Positions 29,313-38,163 of a stretch of 64,000 bases of DNA are shown one piece after another. Under the pieces are notes generated by a model that did not search any database, was not told the DNA's origin, and saw only the letters and a program-made list of their open reading frames with translations. The position numbers were made by a program, and so were the translations under genes. The stretch comes from Cellulophaga sp. HaHaR_3_176 (GTDB taxonomy: Bacteria > Bacteroidota > Bacteroidia > Flavobacteriales > Flavobacteriaceae): NCBI RefSeq assembly GCF_019021925.1, contig NZ_CP058990.1, positions 2,010,001 to 2,074,000 of the forward strand, given 5' to 3'. The first letter of the stretch is position 1. Every line of letters begins with the position of its first letter.

Positions 29313-30122
29313 TTATTTATTAATCTGAACTTCATGTGGATAAGGAATTTCAATTTTAGCAGCATCTAAAGCCATTTTAGAACCTTCAATTGTTGCAAAG
29401 TAAACATCCCAATAATCTTCAGGCTTACAAAATGGGCGTACAGCTAAATTAACTGAGCTATCTGCCAATGCTTCAACATTAACCGAAGGAGCAGGATCTT
29501 TCAATACCTTAGGGTTTGCTATAAGCATTTCTAAAAGCACTGCTTTAGCTTTTTTCATATCTTCCCCATAACCAATACCAACAGTAGTATCAACTCTCAT
29601 TTTACCTTCTGCAGTATAATTAATTATATTACCATTTGCCATAGCTCCGTTTGGCACTATCGCTAATTTATTCTGAGGAGTAATTAATTTAGTAGTAAAA
29701 ATTTCAATTTGCTTTACATTTCCTAAAACTCCTTGTGCTTCAACTAAATCTCCAATTTTATAAGGCTTGAAAATCATAATTAAAACACCTCCAGCAAAAT
29801 TAGATAATGATCCTTGTAAAGCTAACCCAATTGCTAAACCTGCTGCTGCAATAATTGCTGCAAAACTTGTTGTCTCTACACCAAGTTTTGAAATCACCAT
29901 TATGATCAAGAAGATTTTTAATCCCCAAGAAAAAAGATTCAATAAAAAGCTCTGTAGTGATTTGTCGTACTCTTTATTATTAAGTACATTTTTAACTCCT
30001 TTGATAATTTTTTTGATGATCCAAGAACCAATGATGTAAATAGCTATAGCCCCAAGAATTTTTGGGCCATAATCAGTTACAAACTCAATTCCTTTTTCCA
30101 TCCATACTTCTGCATTTTCCAT
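29313..30122 (-). CDS. Small-conductance mechanosensitive channel, MscS family
   Basis: 269 residues, close to E. coli MscS. Three transmembrane helices occupy residues about 15-115; the pore helix TM3 has the glycine/alanine-rich pattern FAAIIAAAGLAIGLALQGSL. The beta domain follows (FAGGVLIMIFKPYKIGDLVE, VPNGAMANGNIINY) and then the cytosolic alpha-beta vestibule. It opens under membrane tension during hypo-osmotic shock. It forms a heptamer in the family. Confidence 0.95.
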   Translation of the reverse strand: MENAEVWMEKGIEFVTDYGPKILGAIAIYIIGSWIIKKIIKGVKNVLNNKEYDKSLQSFLLNLFSWGLKIFLIIMVISKLGVETTSFAAIIAAAGLAIGLALQGSLSNFAGGVLIMIFKPYKIGDLVEAQGVLGNVKQIEIFTTKLITPQNKLAIVPNGAMANGNIINYTAEGKMRVDTTVGIGYGEDMKKAKAVLLEMLIANPKVLKDPAPSVNVEALADSSVNLAVRPFCKPEDYWDVYFATIEGSKMALDAAKIEIPYPHEVQINK

Positions 30123-30373
30123 TTTTAAACGTGTTTAGTGATTATTTTTTGTTAATAGTTGCCGAAATATAAGAAAAATCAAATAAGGTTAATCTTTATT
30201 TTAAACATGAAAATGTTATCATTTCATCAAACACCTAATATTTAGCTATATATAAACACTTTTTTTTTTCAAAATTCTGATTTATTCTTTTAAATTTTAA
30301 TTCTAAAAATGCTAAATTAGATATTAAAATAATTAGAGTTTTTCCATCAAGAAATCTAATTAAATATTTATTT

Positions 30374-31069
30374 ATGCTTACTAACGTATTACTTATTGAG
30401 GATGAACAGAATGTTGCTGCTTTTATAAAAAAAGGCCTTGATGAATTGGGTTTTGATGTTATCATATCATATACCGCTAAAATGGGCTTAGAGCTATTAC
30501 ATCAAAAAAATATAGATATAATAATTTTAGATGTAATACTCCCTGATGGAAATGGTATTGATATTTGTAAAAAAATTAGAGCTTTAGGTTATAATCAAAC
30601 GCCTATACTAATGCTTACTGCATTAGGCACAACAGAAAATATTGTAGAAGGCCTTGGAGCTGGTGCCGATGATTATTTAACAAAACCATTTAAATTTAGA
30701 GAACTGGTTGCTCGTTTAGAAGCTCTTTCTAGAAGAATTAAACACAACAACACTACTAATCAATTAGTACTTACTATTGCTGATATAACATTAAACTGCG
30801 AATCTAAAATCGTAAATAGAGGTGGAAAAGAACTTAAACTTACCTCAACAGAATACCGGTTATTAGAATATTTTTTAAAAAATAAGAACAAAGTACTTTC
30901 TAGAATTGACATTTTAGAATATGTGTGGGATATTGGTTTTAATATGGGAACTAATGTGGTAGATGTTTATGTAAATTATTTGAGAAATAAAATTGATAGA
31001 AATTCGGATACAAAACTAATTCATACTGTAATTGGCATGGGCTATATTATGAAAGAAGAGACTTTGTAA
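30374..31069 (+). CDS. OmpR-family response regulator
   Basis: 231 residues. The receiver domain has E9-D10, phospho-acceptor D53 in IIILDVILPDG, and the KPF lysine. The winged-helix output domain (about 130-228) contains LTSTEYRLLEYFLKNKNKVL and TNVVDVYVNYLRNKID. One base separates its stop codon from the start of the histidine kinase, so the two form an operon. The sensed signal is unknown; the pair is closest in layout to CopRS/ArlRS systems. Confidence 0.95.
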   Translation: MLTNVLLIEDEQNVAAFIKKGLDELGFDVIISYTAKMGLELLHQKNIDIIILDVILPDGNGIDICKKIRALGYNQTPILMLTALGTTENIVEGLGAGADDYLTKPFKFRELVARLEALSRRIKHNNTTNQLVLTIADITLNCESKIVNRGGKELKLTSTEYRLLEYFLKNKNKVLSRIDILEYVWDIGFNMGTNVVDVYVNYLRNKIDRNSDTKLIHTVIGMGYIMKEETL

Positions 31070-31070
31070 T

Positions 31071-32459
31071 ATGAAAATTAGAAGAAAAATAACCCTTGGT
31101 TTCGTAGCTCTATCAGCCCTATTATTATTGGCAATTTTCTTTTTTATTTACTACTCTACTAAAAAGTATACTGATAAAGAATTCTACCTACGGTTACGAC
31201 AAAGAGCATCAATTGCTATGCAGGCACATATAGATGAAGATGAACAAAACATATCTATATACGATGATATTCGAAAAAAACACTTGCAAACCTTACCTAA
31301 TGAAAAAGAAGTAATTTATAAAATTGACATCGAGAATAAGAAAATATTAGGAGAGGTAAATGAATTATTACCTTCTATTTTTTTTGAAGAGGTCTTTTCA
31401 AAAAAATATGCGGAAACCAAAGTTAACGACGTTTACTATACTGGGTTGTTATTTTCTGATATAGCTGGAGATTTTATTGTAGAATTTTCGGCAAATGATC
31501 TTTATGGTAAAGCTAAAATGCGAAACCTAAAAGGAATTTTAATAATCGCATATTTTGTTAGCCTATTGTTTTTATATGTTTTAGGTCAATATTATTCAAA
31601 ACAAGTTTTAGATCCGATAATAACTATTATAAATAAAGTAAACTCTATTCGTGCTAAAAACCTTTACCAACGTTTAGACCCTGGTAACAATAATGATGAA
31701 TTGGCAGAACTTGCACTAACATTTAATGCTATGTTAGATCGCTTAGAAACATCATTCGAAATGCAGAGTAACTTTATGCACAATGCATCACATGAATTAA
31801 AAAATCCGTTAACAGCTATTTTAGGACAAACAGAAGTTGGCTTACAGAATATCAGAACCGAAAAAGAATATATAGATATATTACAAACTATTGAAAAAGA
31901 GGCTTTAAGGTTAAATAACTTAATAAATGGTCTTCTTAATCTTGTACATACCGATAATGACAAAAAAGGTATTATCATTGAACCGATAAGGGTTGATGAA
32001 TTAATTTTAGACATTAAAAAAGATATAGATATTACATACCCAGACAATGATATAACTATTGATTTTAGCCAATTGCCGCCTCATGAAGATTTACTTATCA
32101 TGAATGGTAATTTAAACTTTATTAGAATTGTTATTTACAATGTTTTAGATAATGCTATAAAATTCTCTGATAACAAAAAAGTTAAATTATGGCTAAAAAC
32201 TACTTCAGAAAATATTGAAATAAATACACTTGATAAAGGCATAGGTATACCTTCAAATGAAATTAAAAATATATATGAACCTTTTTTCAGAGCATCTAAC
32301 GTTAGAGGTGTTAAAGGTTTTGGTTTTGGTTTACCACTATCTTCAAAAATTATAAAAATGCACGGAGGTACTATCGAAGTAACTTCTGAAGTTGAAAAAG
32401 AGACATTAGTTAGAATCATCTTTCCTAATAAAAATCAATCATACAATGTTCTTAAGTAA
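31071..32459 (+). CDS. Membrane sensor histidine kinase
   Basis: 462 residues. TM1 (about 9-28) and TM2 (154-172) bracket a periplasmic sensor of about 125 residues. HAMP follows (about 173-230), then HisKA with H241 in NASHELKNPLTAI, and the ATPase domain with N box NVLDNAIKFS, G1 DKGIGIP and G2 GFGFGLPLS. It phosphorylates the regulator encoded immediately upstream. A UspA-like gene and a SulP transporter follow on the same strand and may be its targets, which is inference. Confidence 0.95.
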   Translation: MKIRRKITLGFVALSALLLLAIFFFIYYSTKKYTDKEFYLRLRQRASIAMQAHIDEDEQNISIYDDIRKKHLQTLPNEKEVIYKIDIENKKILGEVNELLPSIFFEEVFSKKYAETKVNDVYYTGLLFSDIAGDFIVEFSANDLYGKAKMRNLKGILIIAYFVSLLFLYVLGQYYSKQVLDPIITIINKVNSIRAKNLYQRLDPGNNNDELAELALTFNAMLDRLETSFEMQSNFMHNASHELKNPLTAILGQTEVGLQNIRTEKEYIDILQTIEKEALRLNNLINGLLNLVHTDNDKKGIIIEPIRVDELILDIKKDIDITYPDNDITIDFSQLPPHEDLLIMNGNLNFIRIVIYNVLDNAIKFSDNKKVKLWLKTTSENIEINTLDKGIGIPSNEIKNIYEPFFRASNVRGVKGFGFGLPLSSKIIKMHGGTIEVTSEVEKETLVRIIFPNKNQSYNVLK

Positions 32460-32538
32460 ATTCTAATCTCATTCTAATCTCGTTATTATTTCTTTTTAAT
32501 GTGATGCACGTATACTTGCTTCAAATTAAAAAATACTA

Positions 32539-33030
32539 ATGAAAAAAGTAATTATCCCTACAGATTTCAGTATCAAATCTCTTCAACTAATAGCACACGT
32601 TGCACAGTTTTATCCTGATGAATTAACGGATGTATTACTTGTGTACGGCTATAGAATATCTGATATCGACGATAAACTTTCACATTCTTCATCTAGTCAA
32701 ATTATTAGAAAACTTGCTGATGGCGATTTTTTAGAGGCTAAAGCTGATATGCAAAAAAAATTCTGTTTAAACATTAACTCTATTCACTTAGATGTTTTTA
32801 CAGGAACAAACTCATTTGCTTTTCAAAATTATAGAGACTCTCATCAAATACATGATGCTATAATACCAAATAAAGGTTTTTTGAAATTTTCTGGTAGTAG
32901 TTGTTTCGACCCCTCAAAGTATATTTCAAAAAATATAGCTACGGTTTGTAATGTAAACCTTGCTAATGATTTTGAACCTAAAAAAAAACAGCGCTCTAAA
33001 TCTTTCATAAAAAACCTATTAAAAAGATAA
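32539..33030 (+). CDS. UspA-like small protein
   Basis: 163 residues. The N-terminus KKVIIPTDFSIKSLQLI resembles the first strand and loop of universal stress proteins, but the ATP-binding GxxGxxGxS is not recognisable and the C-terminus is a basic tail (KKKQRSKSFIKNLLKR). Only 52 bases separate it from the SulP transporter gene. UspA-like proteins occur as partners or fusions of anion transporters, so a regulatory role is plausible but unproven. Confidence 0.6.
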   Translation: MKKVIIPTDFSIKSLQLIAHVAQFYPDELTDVLLVYGYRISDIDDKLSHSSSSQIIRKLADGDFLEAKADMQKKFCLNINSIHLDVFTGTNSFAFQNYRDSHQIHDAIIPNKGFLKFSGSSCFDPSKYISKNIATVCNVNLANDFEPKKKQRSKSFIKNLLKR

Positions 33031-33082
33031 ACCAATTCCTTGTTAGCTGATATTTAATACTACTACTATTTAAACAAAACAA

Positions 33083-34753
33083 ATGAAAAAATCTAAATAT
33101 TTAAAAACTGACATCCAATCTGGTTTAGTCGTTTTTTTAGTTGCCTTACCGTTATGCCTGGGTATTGCTTTAGCTAGTGGCGCTCCACTATTTGCTGGTA
33201 TTATATCAGGTATTATCGGTGGTATTGTTGTTGGTTTTTTAAGCAATTCACAACTAAGTGTTAGCGGGCCAGCTGCTGGCCTTACTGCCATTATATTGAC
33301 AGCAATTGCGACTCTAGGTTCTTTTGAAGCATTTTTAGTTGCTGGTATAATAGCGGGTATATTTCAACTTATATTAGGTTTTGCTAAAGCTGGTATAATA
33401 TCGAATTACCTACCCTCTAATGTAATTGAAGGTATGCTTGCTGCTATTGGTATTATAATTATACTAACACAACTACCACACGCTGTAGGCTACGATATTA
33501 TGCATGAGGGCGATTACTTTTTTATTGATAAAGAAGGTAAACATCAACTATTCTCAGTTATTATTGATGCTATTAATTATATGCACATAGGCTCTATTAT
33601 TGTGGTACTAGCCTCACTAGCAATAATTATTTCTTTTAATGAGATTGGTTTCTTTAAAAAGATAAAAGCCATTCCTAGTGCTTTGGCAGCAGTTTTAATA
33701 GGTGTTGGTATTAATGAGCTTTTTAAAGCTACAGGATCTTCGTTTGCTATTGGGCCTGATCACCTTGTTAGCTTACCTACTCCCAGTTCATTCTCTGAAT
33801 TTTTAGGTCAGTTTGCTGTTCCTGATTTTACTCAAATTACAAATATTGATGTTTGGATCGTTGCTGCTACTATAGCTGCTGTAGCCAGTATTGAAACGCT
33901 ACTTTGTATTGAAGCTGCTGATAAATTGGATCCACTAAAACGTTTTACGAACACAAATACCGAATTAAAAGCACAAGGTATTGGAAATATTATCAGTTGT
34001 TTAATTGGTGGCTTACCTATGACTTCTGTAATTGTTAGAACGTCGGCCAATGTCAACTCTGGAGGACGAACAAAAATATCAGCCATATCGCATGGTGTAT
34101 TTTTACTACTAGCTGTTGTGTTAATTCCTTTTTTATTAAACAGAATACCATTAGCCTCTTTAGCTGCTGTATTAATTATTATAGGTTATAAATTAGCTAG
34201 CCCTCGCCTATTTAAACATATGTGGAAAAATGGAAAAAAATTCCAATTTATTCCTTTCATAGTTACAATTGTTGCAATTATTGCTACCGATTTATTAAAA
34301 GGTGTAGGTATTGGCCTTGTTGTAAGTATATATTTTATTTTAAGAGGTAATGTTAAACTAGCCTACTTTTTTAAAAGAGATAACCATACTAAGGGCGAAA
34401 CTATACAAATGGAATTGGCTCAAGAAGTATCATTTTTAAATAAAGCTGCTATTAAGCAAACCTTTATTCACTTACCTGCAAATAGTAAACTCATAATTGA
34501 TGCTTCTAATACAATTTACATTGATCATGATGTACTACAGATGATTAAAGATTTTGTCAAATTTGGATCAAAAGAAAAAAATATAATTGTTGAATTGATC
34601 GGCTTCCGAAAGGTATATAAAATTGAAAATTCAGCAACACACGTTACTTCTCTTATCACTGAAACTGATGAAGATGTTTCTCCTAATTTAGTTAAAAACG
34701 GTACCAAAATACCTTCTAGCAAACTAAAAATAGGCGAATTAAGTAACATTTAA
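33083..34753 (+). CDS. SulP-family inorganic anion transporter
   Basis: 556 residues with 10-14 hydrophobic segments over residues 1-435, including SGLVVFLVALPLCLGIALAS and the conserved SGPAAGLTA. The C-terminal STAS domain (about 445-535) contains KLIIDASNTIYIDHDVLQMI. SulP proteins carry sulfate, bicarbonate or chloride; bacterial members close to this branch are often Na+-dependent bicarbonate transporters, but the ion cannot be decided here. No carbonic anhydrase gene is adjacent. Confidence 0.93.
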   Translation: MKKSKYLKTDIQSGLVVFLVALPLCLGIALASGAPLFAGIISGIIGGIVVGFLSNSQLSVSGPAAGLTAIILTAIATLGSFEAFLVAGIIAGIFQLILGFAKAGIISNYLPSNVIEGMLAAIGIIIILTQLPHAVGYDIMHEGDYFFIDKEGKHQLFSVIIDAINYMHIGSIIVVLASLAIIISFNEIGFFKKIKAIPSALAAVLIGVGINELFKATGSSFAIGPDHLVSLPTPSSFSEFLGQFAVPDFTQITNIDVWIVAATIAAVASIETLLCIEAADKLDPLKRFTNTNTELKAQGIGNIISCLIGGLPMTSVIVRTSANVNSGGRTKISAISHGVFLLLAVVLIPFLLNRIPLASLAAVLIIIGYKLASPRLFKHMWKNGKKFQFIPFIVTIVAIIATDLLKGVGIGLVVSIYFILRGNVKLAYFFKRDNHTKGETIQMELAQEVSFLNKAAIKQTFIHLPANSKLIIDASNTIYIDHDVLQMIKDFVKFGSKEKNIIVELIGFRKVYKIENSATHVTSLITETDEDVSPNLVKNGTKIPSSKLKIGELSNI

Positions 34754-34882
34754 AAAAATAAATATAGTGTTTTTAACACCTATAAAAAGACTTTACTTTT
34801 TATGATTGAAGCTTTTTTAAAACGTATTGAGAACACTAATTTATAATTACAATTTTTTATTAATTAATTTAAATTTTAAAAT

Positions 34883-35227
34883 ATGAAAACTATTATTTCT
34901 ATGTTTTGTTTCTTATTCATGTCATTTACTATACATGCTAATGACATTAAAGTGGGGTCTGTTTTAATTATTAGCAACCCTTCTAGTAATCAATATAAAC
35001 ACATTGAATTACCCAAAAAGAATTTTATAATTAAAAAAGGCGGAATTGCTGATTACTCAACTATTTTAAATGAAAAAGTTGTGGTTAGCGATTTAACTAC
35101 TTCGGAAAATGGAGACATTGAAGTTGTTTTAAAACGAGAAAATGGTAAGCGTTTTTTTAATAGCCACACTGTATTAAAAGCTAATTTATCGCAAGCTTTA
35201 CAAGCTAACGAGTTAATAAAACCCTAG
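34883..35227 (+). CDS. Small exported protein of unknown function
   Basis: 114 residues. Signal peptide MKTIISMFCFLFMSFTIHAN, cleavage near residue 19. The mature part (about 95 residues) is predicted mostly beta with a short lysine-rich stretch (LPKKNFIIKKGG). I recognise no family. It is isolated between the SulP gene and a strong terminator and probably has its own promoter in 34754-34882. Confidence 0.7.
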   Translation: MKTIISMFCFLFMSFTIHANDIKVGSVLIISNPSSNQYKHIELPKKNFIIKKGGIADYSTILNEKVVVSDLTTSENGDIEVVLKRENGKRFFNSHTVLKANLSQALQANELIKP

Positions 35228-35247
35228 TGCCAAATAAATTATAATTG

Positions 35248-35285
35248 AAAAGCCCACTTCTGACACGTGTCAGAAGTGGGCTTTT
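35248..35285. terminator. Bidirectional terminator, 38-bp perfect palindrome
   Basis: AAAAGCCCACTTCTGACAC and its exact complement GTGTCAGAAGTGGGCTTTT abut with no spacer (centre 35266/35267). It lies between convergent genes and has T-tracts on both sides. The stem is longer and more perfect than any other terminator in the window. Confidence 0.88.
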
Positions 35286-35303
35286 TAATATGTTATTGGT
35301 TTA

Positions 35304-35840
35304 TTACTTAAAAATGTTTCCTAACATTTTTAATTGGTTACCATCTATATCCGATTTTTCAACAGCTTTTATTAACGTCATTAAATGTGCAGGGTTCATA
35401 TTATCTCCTAAAACACGAACTAAAGCAAACCCTTTTTCTTCACTATCGCCATATATTATAACCTCATCAATCGAATCTTCTTTACCTAAATATTTAACAG
35501 TAGCTTTTCCGAAACTTGTATTAAACTTCATTAACTCTTCATATTGATCACTTTTAAGAATCTCTTTCACTTTTGCTTTTTCTAACGTAAAATCTGAAGC
35601 ATTTTCATCTGTTTTTTTAAAAGCCAATATATTTAGCTTTTTTAATGAGCCGGCAGCTTTACGTTGCTCTTCTGTTAAGTTCGCTGTTTCAAGATTTAGT
35701 AAACTTGAAGGCAAGTCGAACGATATAAAATTCGGATTCTCTGAGTTAGCAACATAATACTCTTGTAACGTTTGTTTAGACGAGCAGCTTGTTAAAATAA
35801 AAGTAAATACCAAAAGTGCACTATAAACTATTTTTTTCAT
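35304..35840 (-). CDS. DUF4252 lipoprotein (third paralogue of the ECF operon)
   Basis: 178 residues from ATG 35840; an ATG two codons earlier is equally possible. The lipobox is LVFTFILTSC, so it is a lipoprotein. The DUF4252 region contains LKKLNILAFKKTDENASD and later KSDQYEELMKFNTSFGKATV. It differs strongly from the two upstream paralogues, which have cleavable signal peptides. A terminator-like hairpin lies between it and the second paralogue, so part of its transcription may be separate. Confidence 0.85.
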   Translation of the reverse strand: MKKIVYSALLVFTFILTSCSSKQTLQEYYVANSENPNFISFDLPSSLLNLETANLTEEQRKAAGSLKKLNILAFKKTDENASDFTLEKAKVKEILKSDQYEELMKFNTSFGKATVKYLGKEDSIDEVIIYGDSEEKGFALVRVLGDNMNPAHLMTLIKAVEKSDIDGNQLKMLGNIFK

Positions 35841-35857
35841 AATCATTTTCTTTATGT

Positions 35858-35897
35858 AAAAAAGACCTTAAAAGAATTACTTATCAAGGTCTTTAAA
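35858..35897 (-). terminator. Hairpin between DUF4252 genes 2 and 3
   Basis: AAAGACCTT (35861-35869) and AAGGTCTTT (35886-35894) pair around a 16-nt loop. A-rich flanks give a T-tract on the minus strand. It sits immediately after the stop codon at 35902, so it can attenuate the operon. Confidence 0.7.
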
Positions 35898-35901
35898 ATT
35901 A

Positions 35902-36447
35902 TTATTTACTTTTTTCTACCTTATTTAATTCTTTCGGTAAATTCATTTTACTGGTTAAAGAGCCTATTTTATTTAAATCAATATCGCCTGTTAAAGACAA
36001 TAATACGGTTTCTATTTTATGTCCATTTAAATCTAAATCTGAAGAATCTATACCTGTTACAAACATTAATAGCTCTTGTACATGATCTGCATCTTTACCT
36101 TCTCTAATATAAAACTTCACATTTACATCTTCATCTTTAACACGCATTAACTCTTCTAGTTTTGAAGATTTTAAATACTTTTTTACTGATGCAGTCATAT
36201 CTACTGATGCTTTTTCATCTTCAGTAATAAAAACTTTTAAGCTTTCTAAACCTTTTGCTACATCTATAAAATCTTGAGTCTCTTTATCCATATCATCCGT
36301 TTGAAAAGAACTGACAAAATCTATCATTCCTTTATTTACAATTACTGATGATACTTTATCCATATTTTCATATTTATCGAATAAAGATTGAGAAAAACCT
36401 AAAAATGGTAAAATTGCTAGTACTAAAAATAAACTGATTGTTTTCAT
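35902..36447 (-). CDS. DUF4252 exported protein (second paralogue)
   Basis: 181 residues. Signal peptide MKTISLFLVLAILPFLGFSQ. The mature protein begins SLFDKYENMDKVSSVIVNKG and ends LTSKMNLPKELNKVEKSK, nearly the same as the gene just upstream, so the two are a recent tandem duplication. DUF4252 proteins are found in Bacteroidota next to ECF sigma factors. Their function is unknown. Confidence 0.9.
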   Translation of the reverse strand: MKTISLFLVLAILPFLGFSQSLFDKYENMDKVSSVIVNKGMIDFVSSFQTDDMDKETQDFIDVAKGLESLKVFITEDEKASVDMTASVKKYLKSSKLEELMRVKDEDVNVKFYIREGKDADHVQELLMFVTGIDSSDLDLNGHKIETVLLSLTGDIDLNKIGSLTSKMNLPKELNKVEKSK

Positions 36448-36478
36448 GATTGATAATTTTTGATTGATGATGATATAA

Positions 36479-37018
36479 TTATTTGTTTTTTCCTGCCTTG
36501 TTTAATTCCTTTGGTAAATTCATTTTACTAGTAAGAGAATTAATTTTATTTAAATCGATGTCTCCTGTTAACGATAGTAATACCGTTTCGAACTTTCTAC
36601 CATCTACATTTACATTTTTAACTCCTGTAATAAACATTAAAAGTTCACTTACATGATCATCGTCTTTACCACTTTTAACGTAAAACTTCACATTAGCATC
36701 TTCATCTTTAATACGCATTAACTCTTCTAAAGATGATGATTTTAAATAACTACTAACTGATGCAGCCATATCACTTCCAATGATTTTATCTTCTGTTGTA
36801 AATACTTTTAAACTACTCACGCTTTTAGCAATATCCATAAAGTTTTGCGCTTCAGCATCGTCTACTTCAACATCTATTTTACTTAAAAGGTTAAACATAC
36901 TTTTACTAACTATTACAGATGTTACTTTTTCTGAGTCTTCATATTTATCAAATAAAGATTGAGATACACCTATAGAAGGCAACATTGCCATCAAAATTAT
37001 TATTAGGGACTTTTTCAT
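36479..37018 (-). CDS. DUF4252 exported protein (first paralogue)
   Basis: 179 residues. Signal peptide MKKSLIIILMAMLPSIGVSQ, then SLFDKYEDSEKVTSVIVSKS. It is closely similar along its whole length to the next gene. It starts 12 bases after the anti-sigma-like gene ends, so it is in the sigma-factor operon and is likely a regulon output. Confidence 0.9.
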   Translation of the reverse strand: MKKSLIIILMAMLPSIGVSQSLFDKYEDSEKVTSVIVSKSMFNLLSKIDVEVDDAEAQNFMDIAKSVSSLKVFTTEDKIIGSDMAASVSSYLKSSSLEELMRIKDEDANVKFYVKSGKDDDHVSELLMFITGVKNVNVDGRKFETVLLSLTGDIDLNKINSLTSKMNLPKELNKAGKNK

Positions 37019-37030
37019 GATTTTTTATTA

Positions 37031-37462
37031 TTAATGATTATAAATTTTTTGTTTTGTTTCTTCAAACTCTCTTAAATATGCTACTTTACTGGTTCCTTTA
37101 CCAAAATTTTCTGCTAACAAATTCAAAGCTTTCTTTGTTTGTTGGTAAGCATACTCAGCCTGCTCTTTTTCTAATTTACGCTGCTCTATATATTTGTTAC
37201 CAATAAACATTCCAAGAAGTAAAACCACTGCAGCAGCAGCATACATAAACTTAAACTTGGGCTTACTCTTTTTAAAAGGCACTTGCTTTGTAAATACTTC
37301 TTCTTTTGCTTTTGTAAAATGAGCAAACAATGGCTTATACTTTTCTAAATGCGGAGCAACCTCTTCTCCTGAAAAATAAGCACGTAATGCTTTTTCTTCG
37401 GCAACTGATGTAGTCGCCTCAAAATATTTTTCTAAAATATTATCTATGTTATTTAATTCCAT
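37031..37462 (-). CDS. Putative anti-sigma factor (single-pass membrane protein)
   Basis: 143 residues. The N-terminal 65 residues are helical and acidic (NIDNILEKYFEATTSVAEEK), which suits a sigma-binding anti-sigma domain. One transmembrane helix follows (about 72-90, MYAAAAVVLLLGMFIGNKY), then a coiled-coil-like periplasmic tail. The start overlaps the sigma-factor 3' end by 14 bases. Anti-sigma function is inferred from position and topology, since the ZAS zinc motif (HxxxCxxC) is absent. Confidence 0.7.
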   Translation of the reverse strand: MELNNIDNILEKYFEATTSVAEEKALRAYFSGEEVAPHLEKYKPLFAHFTKAKEEVFTKQVPFKKSKPKFKFMYAAAAVVLLLGMFIGNKYIEQRKLEKEQAEYAYQQTKKALNLLAENFGKGTSKVAYLREFEETKQKIYNH

Positions 37463-37958
37463 AACTATGTTTTTGTACTAACTTTTCTCTAACTGTTTTT
37501 CTTGCCCTTGATAATGCTACACGAATTGCCGTTGGTTGCATATCTAACATTTTTGCTATTTCGTCATAATCATATTCTTCAACATCTCTTAATTGCAATA
37601 CTAATTTCTGTTGCTCAGGCAACTCTTCCATAATTTTTTCTACCCAAGTAATACTATCATTAGCTTCTAATTGTTTTTGTAATGATGTGTTTTCATCTGT
37701 ATAATTGGTATGTACTAACTTTAAGTTACCTGCCTGTTTAGATTTTAACCTGTCTAAACAAAAGTTTTTTGTCATTGTCATTGCAAAGGCTTCTACATTA
37801 TTATACTTTTCCATCGTATTATTTTTAGCCCACAGCTTTAATAATATTTCTTGCGTAGCATCCTCTGCTTCTTCTGTAGAAACCAGTAACCGCTTAGCCA
37901 AACGAAAAAGTTTGTCTTTAAAAGGCATTACAATAGTTAAAAAATCTACCTGCTTCAT
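37449..37958 (-). CDS. ECF RNA polymerase sigma factor
   Basis: 169 residues from ATG 37958 (MKQVDFLTIVMPFKDKLFR). An ATG nine codons upstream is possible but unlike the family. Sigma-70 region 2 covers about 10-75 (LFRLAKRLLVSTEEAEDATQ, LLKLWAKN) and region 4 covers about 110-165 (LPEQQKLVLQLRDVEEYDYD, AIRVALSRARKTV). It leads an operon with an anti-sigma-like gene and DUF4252 genes. A candidate self-recognised promoter lies just upstream. Confidence 0.93.
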   Translation of the reverse strand: MKQVDFLTIVMPFKDKLFRLAKRLLVSTEEAEDATQEILLKLWAKNNTMEKYNNVEAFAMTMTKNFCLDRLKSKQAGNLKLVHTNYTDENTSLQKQLEANDSITWVEKIMEELPEQQKLVLQLRDVEEYDYDEIAKMLDMQPTAIRVALSRARKTVREKLVQKHSYGIK

Positions 37959-38007
37959 TATTAGTTTGGTTGTTGTAAAACCCATTTTAAGTGGTTTATA
38001 CTATCAA

Positions 38008-38032
38008 GACGAAGTATAATCAATTTTGTTAC
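38008..38032 (-). promoter_or_regulatory. Candidate ECF-type autoregulatory promoter
   Basis: On the minus strand GTAAC (38032-38028) and CGTC (38011-38008) are separated by 16 bases. The AAC and CGT motifs with this spacing are typical of promoters read by ECF sigma factors. Transcription from about 38002 would give a 40-nt leader to ATG 37958. Confidence 0.55.
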
Positions 38033-38163
38033 AAAAAAATTTTTTTATTCTGTTTATGTAAGTAATTTAGATGATTGCTAACTAAAACATAAGGCTCTAA
38101 CATATTGATTTTTAAGTGCAAAAATCAATTTAGAATATTATATGTTTAATTTAAAAAAATTAT

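Noticed and set aside
35245..35547. 100-residue frame on the plus strand
   Set aside because: It is antisense to the DUF4252 lipoprotein gene and begins within a terminator palindrome.
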